Notes: a model not told the origin generated them from the letters alone. A stretch of DNA of 64,000 bases from Pseudomonas sp. S04 (GCF_009834545.1 NZ_CP019427.1:2362001-2426000); one strand, 5' to 3'; counted from the stretch's first letter, positions 8,206-17,769 are shown. A program made the numbers and translations.

Positions 8206-9036
8206 ATGAGCAATTACGAAGGTCGCTGGACAACGGTCAAAGTGGAAATCGAGGAAGGCATCGCGTGGGTCATCCTCAACCGCCCGGAAAAACGCAACGC
8301 CATGAGCCCGACCCTGAACCGCGAGATGATCGATGTTCTGGAGACCCTGGAGCAGGATCCGGACGCCGGTGTGCTGGTACTGACCGGTGCGGGCGAAGCC
8401 TGGACTGCGGGGATGGATCTCAAGGAATACTTTCGCGAAGTGGACGCTGGCCCGGAGATCCTCCAGGAAAAAATCCGCCGCGAAGCCTCGCAATGGCAGT
8501 GGAAGCTGTTGCGCATGTACGCCAAGCCGACCATTGCCATGGTCAACGGCTGGTGCTTCGGCGGCGGCTTCAGCCCCTTGGTGGCCTGCGACCTGGCGAT
8601 CTGTGCCGACGAAGCGACCTTCGGCCTTTCGGAGATCAACTGGGGTATCCCGCCGGGCAACCTGGTCAGCAAGGCCATGGCCGACACCGTGGGCCATCGC
8701 CAGTCGCTGTACTACATCATGACCGGCAAGACCTTTGGCGGGCAGAAGGCCGCCGAGATGGGCCTGGTCAATGAAAGCGTACCCCTGGCACAACTGCGGG
8801 AAGTCACTGTGGCGCTGGCGCGTAACCTGCTGGAGAAAAACCCGGTGGTGCTGCGTGCGGCCAAGCATGGTTTCAAACGTTGCCGCGAACTGACGTGGGA
8901 GCAGAACGAGGATTACCTGTACGCCAAGCTCGATCAGTCACGCCTGCTGGACACCGAAGGCGGCCGTGAGCAGGGCATGAAACAATTCCTCGACGACAAG
9001 AGCATCAAGCCGGGCCTGCAAGCGTACAAACGCTGA
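8206..9036 (+). CDS. ech: p-Hydroxycinnamoyl-CoA hydratase/lyase (feruloyl-CoA to vanillin)
   Basis: The 276-residue crotonase-fold enzyme has the length of the HCHL family, which hydrates feruloyl- or p-coumaroyl-CoA and splits off acetyl-CoA to give vanillin or 4-hydroxybenzaldehyde. The three residues known from P. fluorescens HCHL are present at the same numbers: Ser123 (GGFSPLV), Glu143 (LSEINWG) and Tyr239 (EDYLYAK). The oxyanion-hole segment GAGEAWTAGMDL is intact. AAGAGAG precedes the ATG. It is the first gene of ech-vdh-fcs-aat-acd. Confidence 0.95.
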   Translation: MSNYEGRWTTVKVEIEEGIAWVILNRPEKRNAMSPTLNREMIDVLETLEQDPDAGVLVLTGAGEAWTAGMDLKEYFREVDAGPEILQEKIRREASQWQWKLLRMYAKPTIAMVNGWCFGGGFSPLVACDLAICADEATFGLSEINWGIPPGNLVSKAMADTVGHRQSLYYIMTGKTFGGQKAAEMGLVNESVPLAQLREVTVALARNLLEKNPVVLRAAKHGFKRCRELTWEQNEDYLYAKLDQSRLLDTEGGREQGMKQFLDDKSIKPGLQAYKR

Positions 9037-9144
9037 GGTGCCGCGCCAGGCAGCCGGGCGCATCCTGCTACGGGCGGATGCGCCGGGAGCTGCGGTTACC
9101 TCGTTCCTACGTATTCCCGACAAAGACTATAAAGAGGAATCACC

Positions 9145-10593
9145 ATGCTGGACGTGCCCCTGCTGATTGGCGGCCAGTCGTGCCCCGCCCGCGACGGTCG
9201 AACCTTCGAACGCCGTAACCCGGTGACTGGCGAGTTGGTGTCGCGGGTCGCCGCCGCTACCCTGGAAGATGCCGACGCCGCGGTGGCCGCTGCGCAGAAG
9301 GCGTTTCCCGTCTGGGCTGCCCTGGCCCCCAATGAACGCCGGAGCCGTTTGCTCAAGGCGGCGGAGCAATTGCAGGCACGCAGTGCCGAGTTCATCGAGG
9401 CGGCCGGCGAAACCGGCGCCATGGCCAACTGGTACGCGTTCAACGTGCGGCTGGCGGCCAACATGCTGCGTGAAGCGGCGTCGATGACCACGCAGATCAA
9501 TGGCGAAGTCATCCCCTCGGATGTGCCTGGCAGTTTCGCCATGGCCCTGCGCCAACCCTGCGGCGTCGTCTTGGGTATCGCTCCCTGGAACGCCCCGGTG
9601 ATTCTCGCCACCCGCGCGATCGCCATGCCATTGGCGTGCGGCAACACCGTGGTGCTCAAGGCCTCCGAGCTCAGTCCTGCGGTGCATCGCCTGATCGGTC
9701 AGGTATTGCAAGACGCCGGCCTGGGCGATGGCGTGGTCAATGTGATCAGCAACGCACCTGAGGATGCCGCGGCGATTGTCGAGCGGCTGATCGCCAACCC
9801 GGCGATACGCCGGGTCAATTTCACCGGATCGACCCATGTCGGACGTATCGTCGGTGAACTCGCCGCGCGCCACCTCAAGCCGGCGTTGCTGGAACTGGGC
9901 GGCAAGGCACCGTTGCTGGTGCTCGACGATGCCGACCTGGACGCCGCGGTAGAGGCGGCCGCCTTTGGCGCTTATTTCAACCAGGGGCAGATCTGCATGT
10001 CCACCGAGCGGCTGATCGTCGATGCCAAGGTTGCCGATGCCTTTGTCGACAAGTTGGCGGCCAAGGTCGCCACCCTGCGCGCGGGAGACCCTGCGGCTGC
10101 GGAGTCGGTGCTCGGTTCGCTGGTGGACGCAAGCGCCGGAACGCGCATCAAGGGCTTGATCGACGATGCCCTGGCCAAGGGCGCGCGGCTGGTGGTCGGC
10201 GGGCAACTGGACGGCAGCATCTTGCAGCCGACCCTGCTCGACGGCGTCAACGCAAGCATGCGCCTGTACCGCGAGGAGTCGTTCGGACCGGTGGCCGTGT
10301 TGCTGCGCGGTGACGGGGATGAAGCACTTCTGCACTTGGCCAACGACTCCGAGTTTGGTTTGTCGGCGGCGATTTTCAGCCGCGATAGCGGGCGTGCCCT
10401 GGCCTTGGCCCAACGGGTCGAGTCGGGCATCTGTCATATCAACGGCCCGACCGTGCACGACGAGGCGCAGATGCCCTTTGGCGGGGTCAAGTCCAGCGGC
10501 TACGGAAGTTTCGGTGGCAAGGCATCCATCGAGCACTTCACCCAGTTGCGTTGGGTCACCTTGCAGAATGGACCGCGGCACTACCCGATCTGA
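9145..10593 (+). CDS. vdh: Vanillin dehydrogenase
   Basis: The 482-residue aldehyde dehydrogenase oxidises vanillin to vanillate and 4-hydroxybenzaldehyde to 4-hydroxybenzoate, using NAD+. The catalytic Cys is at about 284 (NQGQICMST) and the general base Glu at about 250 (LLELGGKAP). The cofactor segments APWNAP (146-151) and FTGST (226-230) are present. A strong AAAGAGGAA precedes the ATG. It sits between ech and fcs, so its aldehyde substrates come directly from the lyase. Confidence 0.94.
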   Translation: MLDVPLLIGGQSCPARDGRTFERRNPVTGELVSRVAAATLEDADAAVAAAQKAFPVWAALAPNERRSRLLKAAEQLQARSAEFIEAAGETGAMANWYAFNVRLAANMLREAASMTTQINGEVIPSDVPGSFAMALRQPCGVVLGIAPWNAPVILATRAIAMPLACGNTVVLKASELSPAVHRLIGQVLQDAGLGDGVVNVISNAPEDAAAIVERLIANPAIRRVNFTGSTHVGRIVGELAARHLKPALLELGGKAPLLVLDDADLDAAVEAAAFGAYFNQGQICMSTERLIVDAKVADAFVDKLAAKVATLRAGDPAAAESVLGSLVDASAGTRIKGLIDDALAKGARLVVGGQLDGSILQPTLLDGVNASMRLYREESFGPVAVLLRGDGDEALLHLANDSEFGLSAAIFSRDSGRALALAQRVESGICHINGPTVHDEAQMPFGGVKSSGYGSFGGKASIEHFTQLRWVTLQNGPRHYPI

Positions 10594-10645
10594 ACAGGCG
10601 GGCATTGGCTTCCCCCGCAAGTCAAATGCCCGTGTGCAAGGCCGA

Positions 10646-10660
10646 AATAACAATAACAAG
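10646..10660 (+). promoter_or_regulatory. A-rich Crc/Hfq-type CA motif upstream of fcs
   Basis: AATAACAATAACAAG fits the AANAANAA pattern recognised by Hfq with Crc in Pseudomonas. It lies about 85 bases before fcs, in the 149-bp vdh-fcs gap. That gap also contains a GCAGCC-aac... hairpin at 10664-10678. Confidence 0.4.
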
Positions 10661-10742
10661 GCTGCAGCCAACGGCTGCCACGCTATCGCTGAGTCGCCTG
10701 TGTGTGGCTTGGGTTTAGCGTGCCTCGACGGAGAAGAAACAG

Positions 10743-12626
10743 GTGAGTTCCGAATTCAGTTTGCAACCCCATGTCCAAGCCAGCGCACCGCGCTATCGCC
10801 ACGTGTCCATCGGTTGCGCGGCGGTCGAGGTTACCGAGCAGCACGGCGTATTGCACATGCGCTCCCTCGAACCGTTGGCCGAGATGCCCAGGCGGTTGCT
10901 CGACCGTCTGGTGCATTGGGCCCAGGTGCGTCCCGAGCAGACCTTTATCGCCGCCCGCCAGGACGACGGTGAATGGCGTCGGGTGAGTTACGCGCAAATG
11001 CTCGCCAGTGTCCGGGCTATCGCCCAATGCCTGCTGGGCCATGGCCTTTCGGCTGACAAACCCCTGGTGCTGCTTTCGGGTAATGACATCGAGCATTTGC
11101 AAGTCGCCTTCGGTGCCATGTATGCGGGCATTCCCTACTGCCCGGTATCGCCAGCCTATTCGCTGCTGTCCCAGGACTTCTCCAAGCTGCGCCACGTGTG
11201 CGACCTGCTGCAACCAGGCCTGGTGTTCGTCAGTGATGCCCCGGCGTACCAGCGCGCCATCGAGGCTGTGCTGCCGGCCGATACACCACTGATCAGCGTC
11301 CGTGGCCAGGTCGCGGGCCGCCGCCAGGTGAGCTTTTCCAGCCTGCTTGAGCAACCGGGCGGCGCCGAGGCTGAAGCCGCTTTTGCCGCCACCGGCCCGG
11401 ACAGCATCGCCAAGTTTCTGTTCACTTCCGGCTCGACCAGGCTGCCCAAGGCCGTAATCACCACCCAGCGCATGCTCTGCGCCAACCAACAGATGTTGTT
11501 GCAGACTTTTCCAGTGTTCGGTCAAGAGCCTCCGGTGCTAGTGGATTGGCTGCCGTGGAACCACACGTTCGGCGGCAGCCATAACCTGGGCATCGTGCTC
11601 TACAACGGCGGCAGTTTTTACCTGGACGACGGCAAACCTACTGCTCAGGGCTTTGCCCAGACCCTGCGCAACCTCAAGGAGGTATCTCCCACTGCCTACC
11701 TGACCGTGCCCAAGGGTTGGGAAGAACTGGTCTCGGCCCTGGAACAGGACGCGGAGCTCCGGGAGTGTTTTTTCAAGCGCGTCAGCCTATTTTTCTTCGC
11801 CGCTGCCGGGCTGTCGCAAAGCGTCTGGGATCGCCTGGACCGGGTCGCCGAACAACACTGTGGCGAACGCATCCGGATGATGGCCGGGCTCGGCATGACC
11901 GAGGCCGCGCCTTCCTGCACCTTTACCACCGGGCCATTGTCCATGGCCGGTTATATCGGCTTGCCGGCGCCGGGTTGCGAGGTTCGGTTGGTACCCAAGG
12001 ACGGCAAGCTGGAAGGGCGCTTCCGTGGGCCGCACATCATGCCCGGTTACTGGCGGTCACCGCAGCAGACCGCCGAGGTGTTCGACGAACAAGGCTTTTA
12101 CTGCTCCGGGGATGCGCTCAAGCTGGCCAACGCGCATGACCCGCAACTGGGGCTGATGTTCGATGGGCGCATCGCCGAGGACTTCAAGCTGTCTTCAGGG
12201 GTGTTCGTCAGTGTCGGCCCGCTGCGCAATCGTGCGGTACTGGAGGGCTCGCCCTATGTCCAGGACCTGGTAGTGACCGCGCCGGATCGTCAATGCCTCG
12301 GCGCGCTGGTGTTCCCGAGATTGTACGAATGCCGACGCCTGGCGGGGCTGGCGGCCAGTGCCAGCGACGCCCAGGTGTTGGCAAGCGCGCCGGTACGCGA
12401 GTGGTTCGCCGATTGGTTGCAGCGGCTCAATCGCGAAGCCGGCGGCAATGCCAGTCGCCTGGAATGGATTGCCTTGCTCGACGAGCCGGCCTCCATTGAT
12501 CGTGGGGAAATCACCGACAAGGGCTCGATCAATCAGCGTGCGGTGTTGCAGTGGCGCGCGGAGCAGGTCGAGGCCCTGTATCGCGGGCTCGATCCGACCA
12601 TCCTGCGGGCCGGAGCGAAATCGTGA
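10743..12626 (+). CDS. fcs: Feruloyl-CoA synthetase
   Basis: The 627-residue ANL-superfamily ligase activates ferulate, p-coumarate and caffeate with ATP and CoA. The AMP-binding signature is at about residue 225 (FTSGSTRLPKAVITT), and a GTG start is supported by GGAGAAG 6 bases upstream. MMAGLGMTEAAPSCTF and YCSGDALKL are the later adenylation motifs. In the P-loop the usual Gly (STGxPK) is Arg (STRLPK), which is unusual for this superfamily. Its stop overlaps the next start (GTGA), so the two genes are translationally coupled. Confidence 0.93.
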   Translation: MSSEFSLQPHVQASAPRYRHVSIGCAAVEVTEQHGVLHMRSLEPLAEMPRRLLDRLVHWAQVRPEQTFIAARQDDGEWRRVSYAQMLASVRAIAQCLLGHGLSADKPLVLLSGNDIEHLQVAFGAMYAGIPYCPVSPAYSLLSQDFSKLRHVCDLLQPGLVFVSDAPAYQRAIEAVLPADTPLISVRGQVAGRRQVSFSSLLEQPGGAEAEAAFAATGPDSIAKFLFTSGSTRLPKAVITTQRMLCANQQMLLQTFPVFGQEPPVLVDWLPWNHTFGGSHNLGIVLYNGGSFYLDDGKPTAQGFAQTLRNLKEVSPTAYLTVPKGWEELVSALEQDAELRECFFKRVSLFFFAAAGLSQSVWDRLDRVAEQHCGERIRMMAGLGMTEAAPSCTFTTGPLSMAGYIGLPAPGCEVRLVPKDGKLEGRFRGPHIMPGYWRSPQQTAEVFDEQGFYCSGDALKLANAHDPQLGLMFDGRIAEDFKLSSGVFVSVGPLRNRAVLEGSPYVQDLVVTAPDRQCLGALVFPRLYECRRLAGLAASASDAQVLASAPVREWFADWLQRLNREAGGNASRLEWIALLDEPASIDRGEITDKGSINQRAVLQWRAEQVEALYRGLDPTILRAGAKS

Positions 12627-13876
12627 GCGAAGTGCTGAACACCGACGGGCAGTACTCGGCCTTTGCCGATGCAGCGATTTTCGATGCAGTGCGCACGCCG
12701 TGGGTGGACCTCGGTGGTGCACTGGCTGAAGTTTCGCCAATCGACCTGGGCATCAAGGTCGGGCGCGAAGTACTGGCTCGTGCGGGCGTCGATCCACTGG
12801 CGGTAGACAGCGTGCTGGCGGGCTCCATGGCCCAGGCCAGTTTCGATGCCTACCTGCTGCCACGGCATATCGGTCTGTATAGCGGCGTGGCGCAATCGGT
12901 TCCGGCACTGGGCGTACAGCGCATCTGTGCCACCGGATTCGAATTGCTGCGCCAGGCCGCCAGGCAACTGGATGACGGTGTGCAACTGGCGCTGTGCGTG
13001 GCCACCGAGTCGATGTCACGCAATCCGATTGCCGCCTATACCCATCGTGGCGGTTTCCGCCTTGGCGCCGAGGTACAGTTCAAGGACTTTCTCTGGGAAG
13101 CGTTGTACGACCCAGCGCCCGGGGTGGACATGATCGCCACTGCCGACAAGCTGGCACGGCGCTATGGGCTGAGTCGCGAAGCCGTGGACGTCTATGCCTG
13201 TGCCAGTCATCAGCAGGCGTTTGCAGCGCAGCAGACAGGGTGGCTGGCGCCGGAGATTGTTGCTGTGGCTCCACAGATCTTTGAACTTGAAGGCTATCAA
13301 TCTCGCAGTATTCGCTTGCCGCGGGGCGTCGACTCAGTGAGTAAAGACAGCCACCCACGACCCGCAAATCTCGCCGCCCTGGCCCGGCTGCGCGCCGTGC
13401 ACGAGGGCGGCGTACAAACCGCTGGAAACAGCTGTGCGGTAGCCGATGGTGCGGCGGCGGCGCTGGTCGGACCTGCTTCGGCTAGCCGCGGCACACCGTT
13501 AGCCTTGCTGCGGGCCAGCGCGGTGGTGGGAGTGGCACCGGAGTTCATGGGGATCGGACCTGCACCGGCGATTCGTCTGTTGGTGCAGCGCAGCGGCTTG
13601 AGCCTGGATCAGATCGACAGGTTTGAAATCAATGAAGCCCAAGCCGCCCAGGTCCTCGCCGTGGCTCAGGAGTTGCAGCTGGACCGCTGCCGTCTCAACG
13701 TCCAGGGGGGCTCGCTGGCCCTCGGTCACCCGTTGGCTGCCAGTGGCCTGCGCCTGGTATTGACCCTGTCCCGGCAACTGCGCGAACACAACCTGCGCTA
13801 TGGGATTGCCGCGGCCTGTGTCGGCGGCGGGCAGGGCATGGCCCTGCTGATCGAGAACCCGACCTGGCGCGCCTGA
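12623..13876 (+). CDS. aat: Beta-ketothiolase / acetyl-CoA acetyltransferase of the ferulate cluster
   Basis: Starting from the GTG that overlaps the fcs stop, the protein has 417 residues and the thiolase fold. The nucleophile Cys lies in QRICATGFELL, the catalytic His in GHPLAASG and the second Cys in AACVGGGQGMA. NEAQAAQ replaces the common NEAFA. In P. putida the equivalent gene accompanies ech-vdh-fcs and is proposed to serve an alternative beta-oxidation route for hydroxycinnamoyl-CoA. That role is not essential in species with HCHL, so its function here is inferred. Confidence 0.85.
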   Translation: MSEVLNTDGQYSAFADAAIFDAVRTPWVDLGGALAEVSPIDLGIKVGREVLARAGVDPLAVDSVLAGSMAQASFDAYLLPRHIGLYSGVAQSVPALGVQRICATGFELLRQAARQLDDGVQLALCVATESMSRNPIAAYTHRGGFRLGAEVQFKDFLWEALYDPAPGVDMIATADKLARRYGLSREAVDVYACASHQQAFAAQQTGWLAPEIVAVAPQIFELEGYQSRSIRLPRGVDSVSKDSHPRPANLAALARLRAVHEGGVQTAGNSCAVADGAAAALVGPASASRGTPLALLRASAVVGVAPEFMGIGPAPAIRLLVQRSGLSLDQIDRFEINEAQAAQVLAVAQELQLDRCRLNVQGGSLALGHPLAASGLRLVLTLSRQLREHNLRYGIAAACVGGGQGMALLIENPTWRA

Positions 13877-13937
13877 GGCATCAGTAGCCCGCCCGTAGCG
13901 ACGGATGTCACCTGTTCACTACCCTATGAGGTTTCAC

Positions 13938-15692
13938 ATGTGGAGCTATCAGGCGCCCTTGCGCGATATGCAATTTGTTCTTGAACACTGGCTGCAGGCA
14001 CCCGAAGCGTGGCGTCGGAGTTCGGTATTCGAGGCGCTGGATTTGCCGCTGGCCGTGCAGGTACTGGAGCAAGCTGGGCGTTTCAGCAGTGGCATCCTGG
14101 CGCCGTTAAACAGCATTGGCGATCGTCAGGGTTGCCGTTTGGCTGAGGGGCGGGTCACCACTGCGGATGGCTTTGCCGACGCGTATCGGGCCTATGTCGA
14201 AGGCGGTTGGCCGGCCCTGGCCTGTGCCGAGGCGCTGGGCGGACAAGGCTTGCCGCAAGTGCTCGACGCGGCGCTGCAAGAGATGCTTTACGCCAGTAAC
14301 CACGCGTGGGCCATGTACACCGGCATCGTCCACGGCGCCTACCTGTGTTTGAAGACCCACGCAGCCGCTTGGCTGCAGGAGCGCTATCTTCCCGGGATAA
14401 TCAGTGGCGAAACCTTGGCCACCATGTGCCTGACTGAGCCCCAGGCTGGCAGTGATGTAGGCCTGCTACGCTGTCGCGCCGAACCTCAGGACGACGGCAG
14501 TTATCGGCTCAGTGGCAGCAAGCTGTTTATCTCAGGCGGCGAGCACGACCTCACCAACAACATCCTGCATCTGGTGCTGGCTCGCGTGCCGGGAGCGCCA
14601 ACCGGCAGCCAAGGGGTTTCGCTGTTCCTGGTGCCGAAGTTATTGAATCAAGGGCAGGCCAACGGCGTGGCCTGCGACGGTATCGAGCACAAGATGGGGA
14701 TCAGGGGCAGTGCCACCTGTTCCCTGGTGTTCGAGACGGCCCAGGGCTGGTTGATTGGCGAGGTCAATCGTGGCTTGAAGGCGATGTTCGTGATGATGAA
14801 CTCGGCACGTCTTCACGTAGGCCTGCAAGGCCTGGGGCACTGTGAAGCGGCCTGGCAGAACTGCCGTAGCTACGCCAGTCAACGCCAGCAGATGCGTGCA
14901 CCGTCAAGACCGGCCGGGGTCGTGGCGCAGGCAGCCGACCCGATCCACTACCATCCGGCAATACGCCGCGTCCTGCTCGAGTTACGCGCCACCAGCGAAG
15001 GCATGCGCGCTATTGGCTATTGGGTCGCACACCTGTTGGACCAGGCCGAACATGACCCGCAGCTGCTGGCTCGGCAACAAGCCGGGCAACTGGCGCAACT
15101 GCTAACGCCGATCATTAAGGCGTTTTTCACCGAACAGGGTTTTCGCCAGGCCAGCAACGCCTTGCAGGTGTTTGGCGGTTACGGTTACGTCACCGAATTT
15201 GCCATCGAGCAAACCCTGCGCGACAGCCGTATCGCCATGATCTACGAAGGTAGCAACGAGATTCAGGCCAACGACCTGCTGCTACGCAAAGTACTGGGCG
15301 ACCAGGGCCAGGCTTTCGACCTGTTGTTGGCGCAATTGCGCGAGGAGTCCAGGCTGGGCGCCGAAATGCCACAGTGCGCCGACTTTGCTGCACAACTGGT
15401 GAACCTGTGTAGTGCGCTTCACGTGCTGGTTGGCGAGGTGCGTGAGCGATCACTCGAAGATGTCGAGTACCCCTATCGAGCTGCAGGGAGTTTTCTTCAG
15501 CTATGCGGCCTGACCTTGCTAGCGCTGGCCTGGGCACGGGCGGCTCGGGTCTCGCGGCAATTGCCTGAAGACGATCCGCTGCGCGCCGTCAAACTGGAAA
15601 CCGCCGGGTTCTTTTTCAGCTACCTGCTGCCCCAGGCCGAGCAGCACATGGCTGCGGTGCGTGGGGCGCGAGCAAGGTTGGCGTTTATTTAA
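13938..15692 (+). CDS. Acyl-CoA dehydrogenase of the ferulate cluster
   Basis: The 584-residue acyl-CoA dehydrogenase is of the long Pseudomonas type, with about 200 residues more than classical ACADs. The N-terminal MWSYQAPLRDMQFVL is typical of this group. The FAD/substrate segments MCLTEPQAGSDVG and ALQVFGGYGYV and the helix YEGSNEIQANDL are present. I chose the ATG at 13938 because GAGGT lies 6 bases upstream. ATGs at 13905 and 13926 lack one. It follows aat as in P. putida and is thought to take part in side-chain beta-oxidation. The substrate is not proven. Confidence 0.84.
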   Translation: MWSYQAPLRDMQFVLEHWLQAPEAWRRSSVFEALDLPLAVQVLEQAGRFSSGILAPLNSIGDRQGCRLAEGRVTTADGFADAYRAYVEGGWPALACAEALGGQGLPQVLDAALQEMLYASNHAWAMYTGIVHGAYLCLKTHAAAWLQERYLPGIISGETLATMCLTEPQAGSDVGLLRCRAEPQDDGSYRLSGSKLFISGGEHDLTNNILHLVLARVPGAPTGSQGVSLFLVPKLLNQGQANGVACDGIEHKMGIRGSATCSLVFETAQGWLIGEVNRGLKAMFVMMNSARLHVGLQGLGHCEAAWQNCRSYASQRQQMRAPSRPAGVVAQAADPIHYHPAIRRVLLELRATSEGMRAIGYWVAHLLDQAEHDPQLLARQQAGQLAQLLTPIIKAFFTEQGFRQASNALQVFGGYGYVTEFAIEQTLRDSRIAMIYEGSNEIQANDLLLRKVLGDQGQAFDLLLAQLREESRLGAEMPQCADFAAQLVNLCSALHVLVGEVRERSLEDVEYPYRAAGSFLQLCGLTLLALAWARAARVSRQLPEDDPLRAVKLETAGFFFSYLLPQAEQHMAAVRGARARLAFI

Positions 15693-15698
15693 CTGGAT

Positions 15699-16775
15699 TC
15701 AACGATTGGATTGGCGAAGTTGCTCGATGATTCGGCGGGCGCGATTGGCGCCGACATCAACGTGGATGTCGATCATCGGACGCGCACCGAACCGGCACAT
15801 GTTCTGATACTGGGCTTCAATCACTTCCTTGTCTTCATCGAAGGTCAGGATAGTTTGCTCGACGACCTTGGCCTTGATGGTTTCTGGATCACTCGCCGGG
15901 TTGGTGGCAATGGTCCAGAAGTAGTGACTGGTGGTGTCGGTTTCCGGCGTTACGCCGTGGAACCCGCGCATGTGGAAGCCACCGCGATCGGGGTCGTCCA
16001 GCGAGTCGGTGCCGGCATCCACCGCGCCGGTCCAGATCCGCAGATGACTGACGTGAAATTCGATTTCCTGCCAACGGTCCACGTTGCCTTTGAAGGGGTA
16101 GGCGGCGGTGTAAGTGGGCGGTGGAACAGAGTCCGGCATATGGCGCACCACCCGTACGACGTTGTCTTCGCTTTCCACACTCATCCGCGCATTCATGTGG
16201 ATGCTGGCGTTACCGCCGATGGTGCGCAGGTGGACATACCCCAAATGGCTCAAGTCCATGAGGTTGTCGTGGATCAGCTGATAGGGCGCGTTGTAGTGGT
16301 ACACGTTGCCGTCGAACAGGTATTTGCCACTGCTGTGCACGGCGTAGGCCGGTGGCTCACACATAGGCTCAGGTTGTGCCTCGCTGCCAAACCAGATCCA
16401 GACGATCTGGTCCTGCTCACACACGTGATACGCCGGCACTTTGGCTTTGCTCGGGATCTTGTCCTGGCCCGGGATCTCGATGCATTTTCCATGGTCATCG
16501 AACAGCAGGCCGTGATAACCGCAACGAATGCCCATTGCTTCGAGCGTGCCGTTCGACAGGGGGAGTGCCCTGTGGCAACAGCGGTCCTCCAATGCCGCGA
16601 CCTCGCCGTTGGCCTTGCGAAACAGCACCACTGGCTTGTTGAGTAATGTTCGGCCCACAGGTTTGTCCTTCAACTCCCAACCCAGGGCAGCGACGTACCA
16701 CTGGTTGAGGGGAAAGCTGGGCAAGGCAGGTGCCGGAATTTCTTCGGCAAGGGTTTGGAGAGTGGAGGTGTTCAT
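15699..16775 (-). CDS. vanA: Vanillate O-demethylase oxygenase subunit
   Basis: The 358-residue Rieske oxygenase removes the methyl group of vanillate as formaldehyde, giving protocatechuate. The Rieske ligands are Cys66-X-His68 (CCHRALPL) and Cys85-X2-His88 (CGYHGLLF). The mononuclear iron motif is D170NLMDLSHLGYVH, with His177 and His182. It lies downstream of vanB in the same direction (40 bp gap), which reverses the usual vanA-vanB order. It converges on acd with only 6 bp between the genes. An A-rich Crc/Hfq-type motif precedes it at 16798-16812. Confidence 0.95.
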   Translation of the reverse strand: MNTSTLQTLAEEIPAPALPSFPLNQWYVAALGWELKDKPVGRTLLNKPVVLFRKANGEVAALEDRCCHRALPLSNGTLEAMGIRCGYHGLLFDDHGKCIEIPGQDKIPSKAKVPAYHVCEQDQIVWIWFGSEAQPEPMCEPPAYAVHSSGKYLFDGNVYHYNAPYQLIHDNLMDLSHLGYVHLRTIGGNASIHMNARMSVESEDNVVRVVRHMPDSVPPPTYTAAYPFKGNVDRWQEIEFHVSHLRIWTGAVDAGTDSLDDPDRGGFHMRGFHGVTPETDTTSHYFWTIATNPASDPETIKAKVVEQTILTFDEDKEVIEAQYQNMCRFGARPMIDIHVDVGANRARRIIEQLRQSNR

Positions 16776-16797
16776 GGTGTTCTCCAGGAGGCACGGT

Positions 16798-16812
16798 TGA
16801 TGTTGTTGTTTG
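16798..16812 (-). promoter_or_regulatory. A-rich Crc/Hfq-type CA motif in the vanA leader
   Basis: On the minus strand the sequence reads CAAACAACAACATCA, shortly before the vanA ribosome-binding site. It fits the AANAANAA-type Hfq/Crc target. Confidence 0.45.
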
Positions 16813-16815
16813 AAT

Positions 16816-17769
16816 TCACAGGTCGAGCACCAGGCGTGATGATCTGGCGCGGGAGCAGCAGGGGGTAAAACGATCGTTTGCGGCGTGTTCGGCCAGGGTC
16901 AGGAACTTGTCCCGGTGTTCGGGAATACCCTTGAGGATGCGGGTGACGCACGTACCGCAGACGCCTTGCTCGCAGGATGACTCGATCGCTATGCCGGCCT
17001 CGTCGAGTACTTCAAACACCGTACGTTCGGCAGGAATATGAAAAACCTGGCCACTGCTTGCCAGTTCAACTTCGAACGCTGCATTGGCGCCTTGATCGAT
17101 AGGGGCGGCGGCGAAGAACTCTTTGTGTACCCGCTCCTGCGGCCACCCGCCGTTCTGCGCCGAATCGAGGATGTAGTTGATGAAACCGCTCGGCCCGCAC
17201 ACATACAGATGGGTGCCAGCCTGGCAGGGTGTGAGCAAGGCGCGTGCATCCAGCTTCTGCATCTGGGGGCCGCTGTCGTCATGAAGCTTTATGCGGTCGG
17301 CGAAAGGGGTTTGCTCGAGCATCGCGACGAACGCTGCACGCTCGCTCGAACGGAAGCAGTAGTGCAGCTCGAAATCTGCTCCTTGATGCGACAGCTCCCA
17401 GGCCATGGCCAGCATGGGTGTGATACCGATTCCACCACCAAATAGCAGGTGTCGCTTGGCTGAGCGATCAAGCGGGAACAGATTGCGCGGAGCGCTGATG
17501 GTGATTGTTTGCCCAGACTTAATCTGCTCGTGCATGGCCCTGGAGCCGCCCCGTGAGTTCGGGTCCTTGAGCACGCTGATCAGGTAGCGGTGACGTTCCT
17601 TGGGATCGTTGCACAAGGAGTACTGGCGGGTGAGGCCATCGGCAAGATGAATGTCGATGTGGGCACCGGCCTCGAACGCCGGCAGCGGGCTGCCGTGCGC
17701 GGCGCATAACTCGAAACTGCAGATGCCTTCGGCTTCGTCTGTTTTGCGGGTGACGTTGACTTGAAGCAT
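16816..17769 (-). CDS. vanB: Vanillate O-demethylase reductase subunit (second copy, complete)
   Basis: The 317-residue protein has an FMN-binding barrel (RQYSLCNDP, residues 48-56), an NAD-binding motif GGGIGITP (111-118) and a C-terminal 2Fe-2S domain with Cys266, 271, 274 and 304/305. The ATG at 17769 has GGAGG about 9 bases upstream. A GTG at 17784 would include that site and is less likely. It is the first gene of a vanB-vanA unit. It has clear similarity to the partial vanB at 1-626 but many substitutions, so this is an older duplication or a separately acquired copy. Confidence 0.94.
   Translation of the reverse strand: MLQVNVTRKTDEAEGICSFELCAAHGSPLPAFEAGAHIDIHLADGLTRQYSLCNDPKERHRYLISVLKDPNSRGGSRAMHEQIKSGQTITISAPRNLFPLDRSAKRHLLFGGGIGITPMLAMAWELSHQGADFELHYCFRSSERAAFVAMLEQTPFADRIKLHDDSGPQMQKLDARALLTPCQAGTHLYVCGPSGFINYILDSAQNGGWPQERVHKEFFAAAPIDQGANAAFEVELASSGQVFHIPAERTVFEVLDEAGIAIESSCEQGVCGTCVTRILKGIPEHRDKFLTLAEHAANDRFTPCCSRARSSRLVLDL

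Noticed and set aside
9127..10671. Long minus-strand frame opposite vdh
   Set aside because: It is antisense to a certain dehydrogenase gene in high-GC DNA. Its translation is rich in His, Gln and Arg and has no domain.
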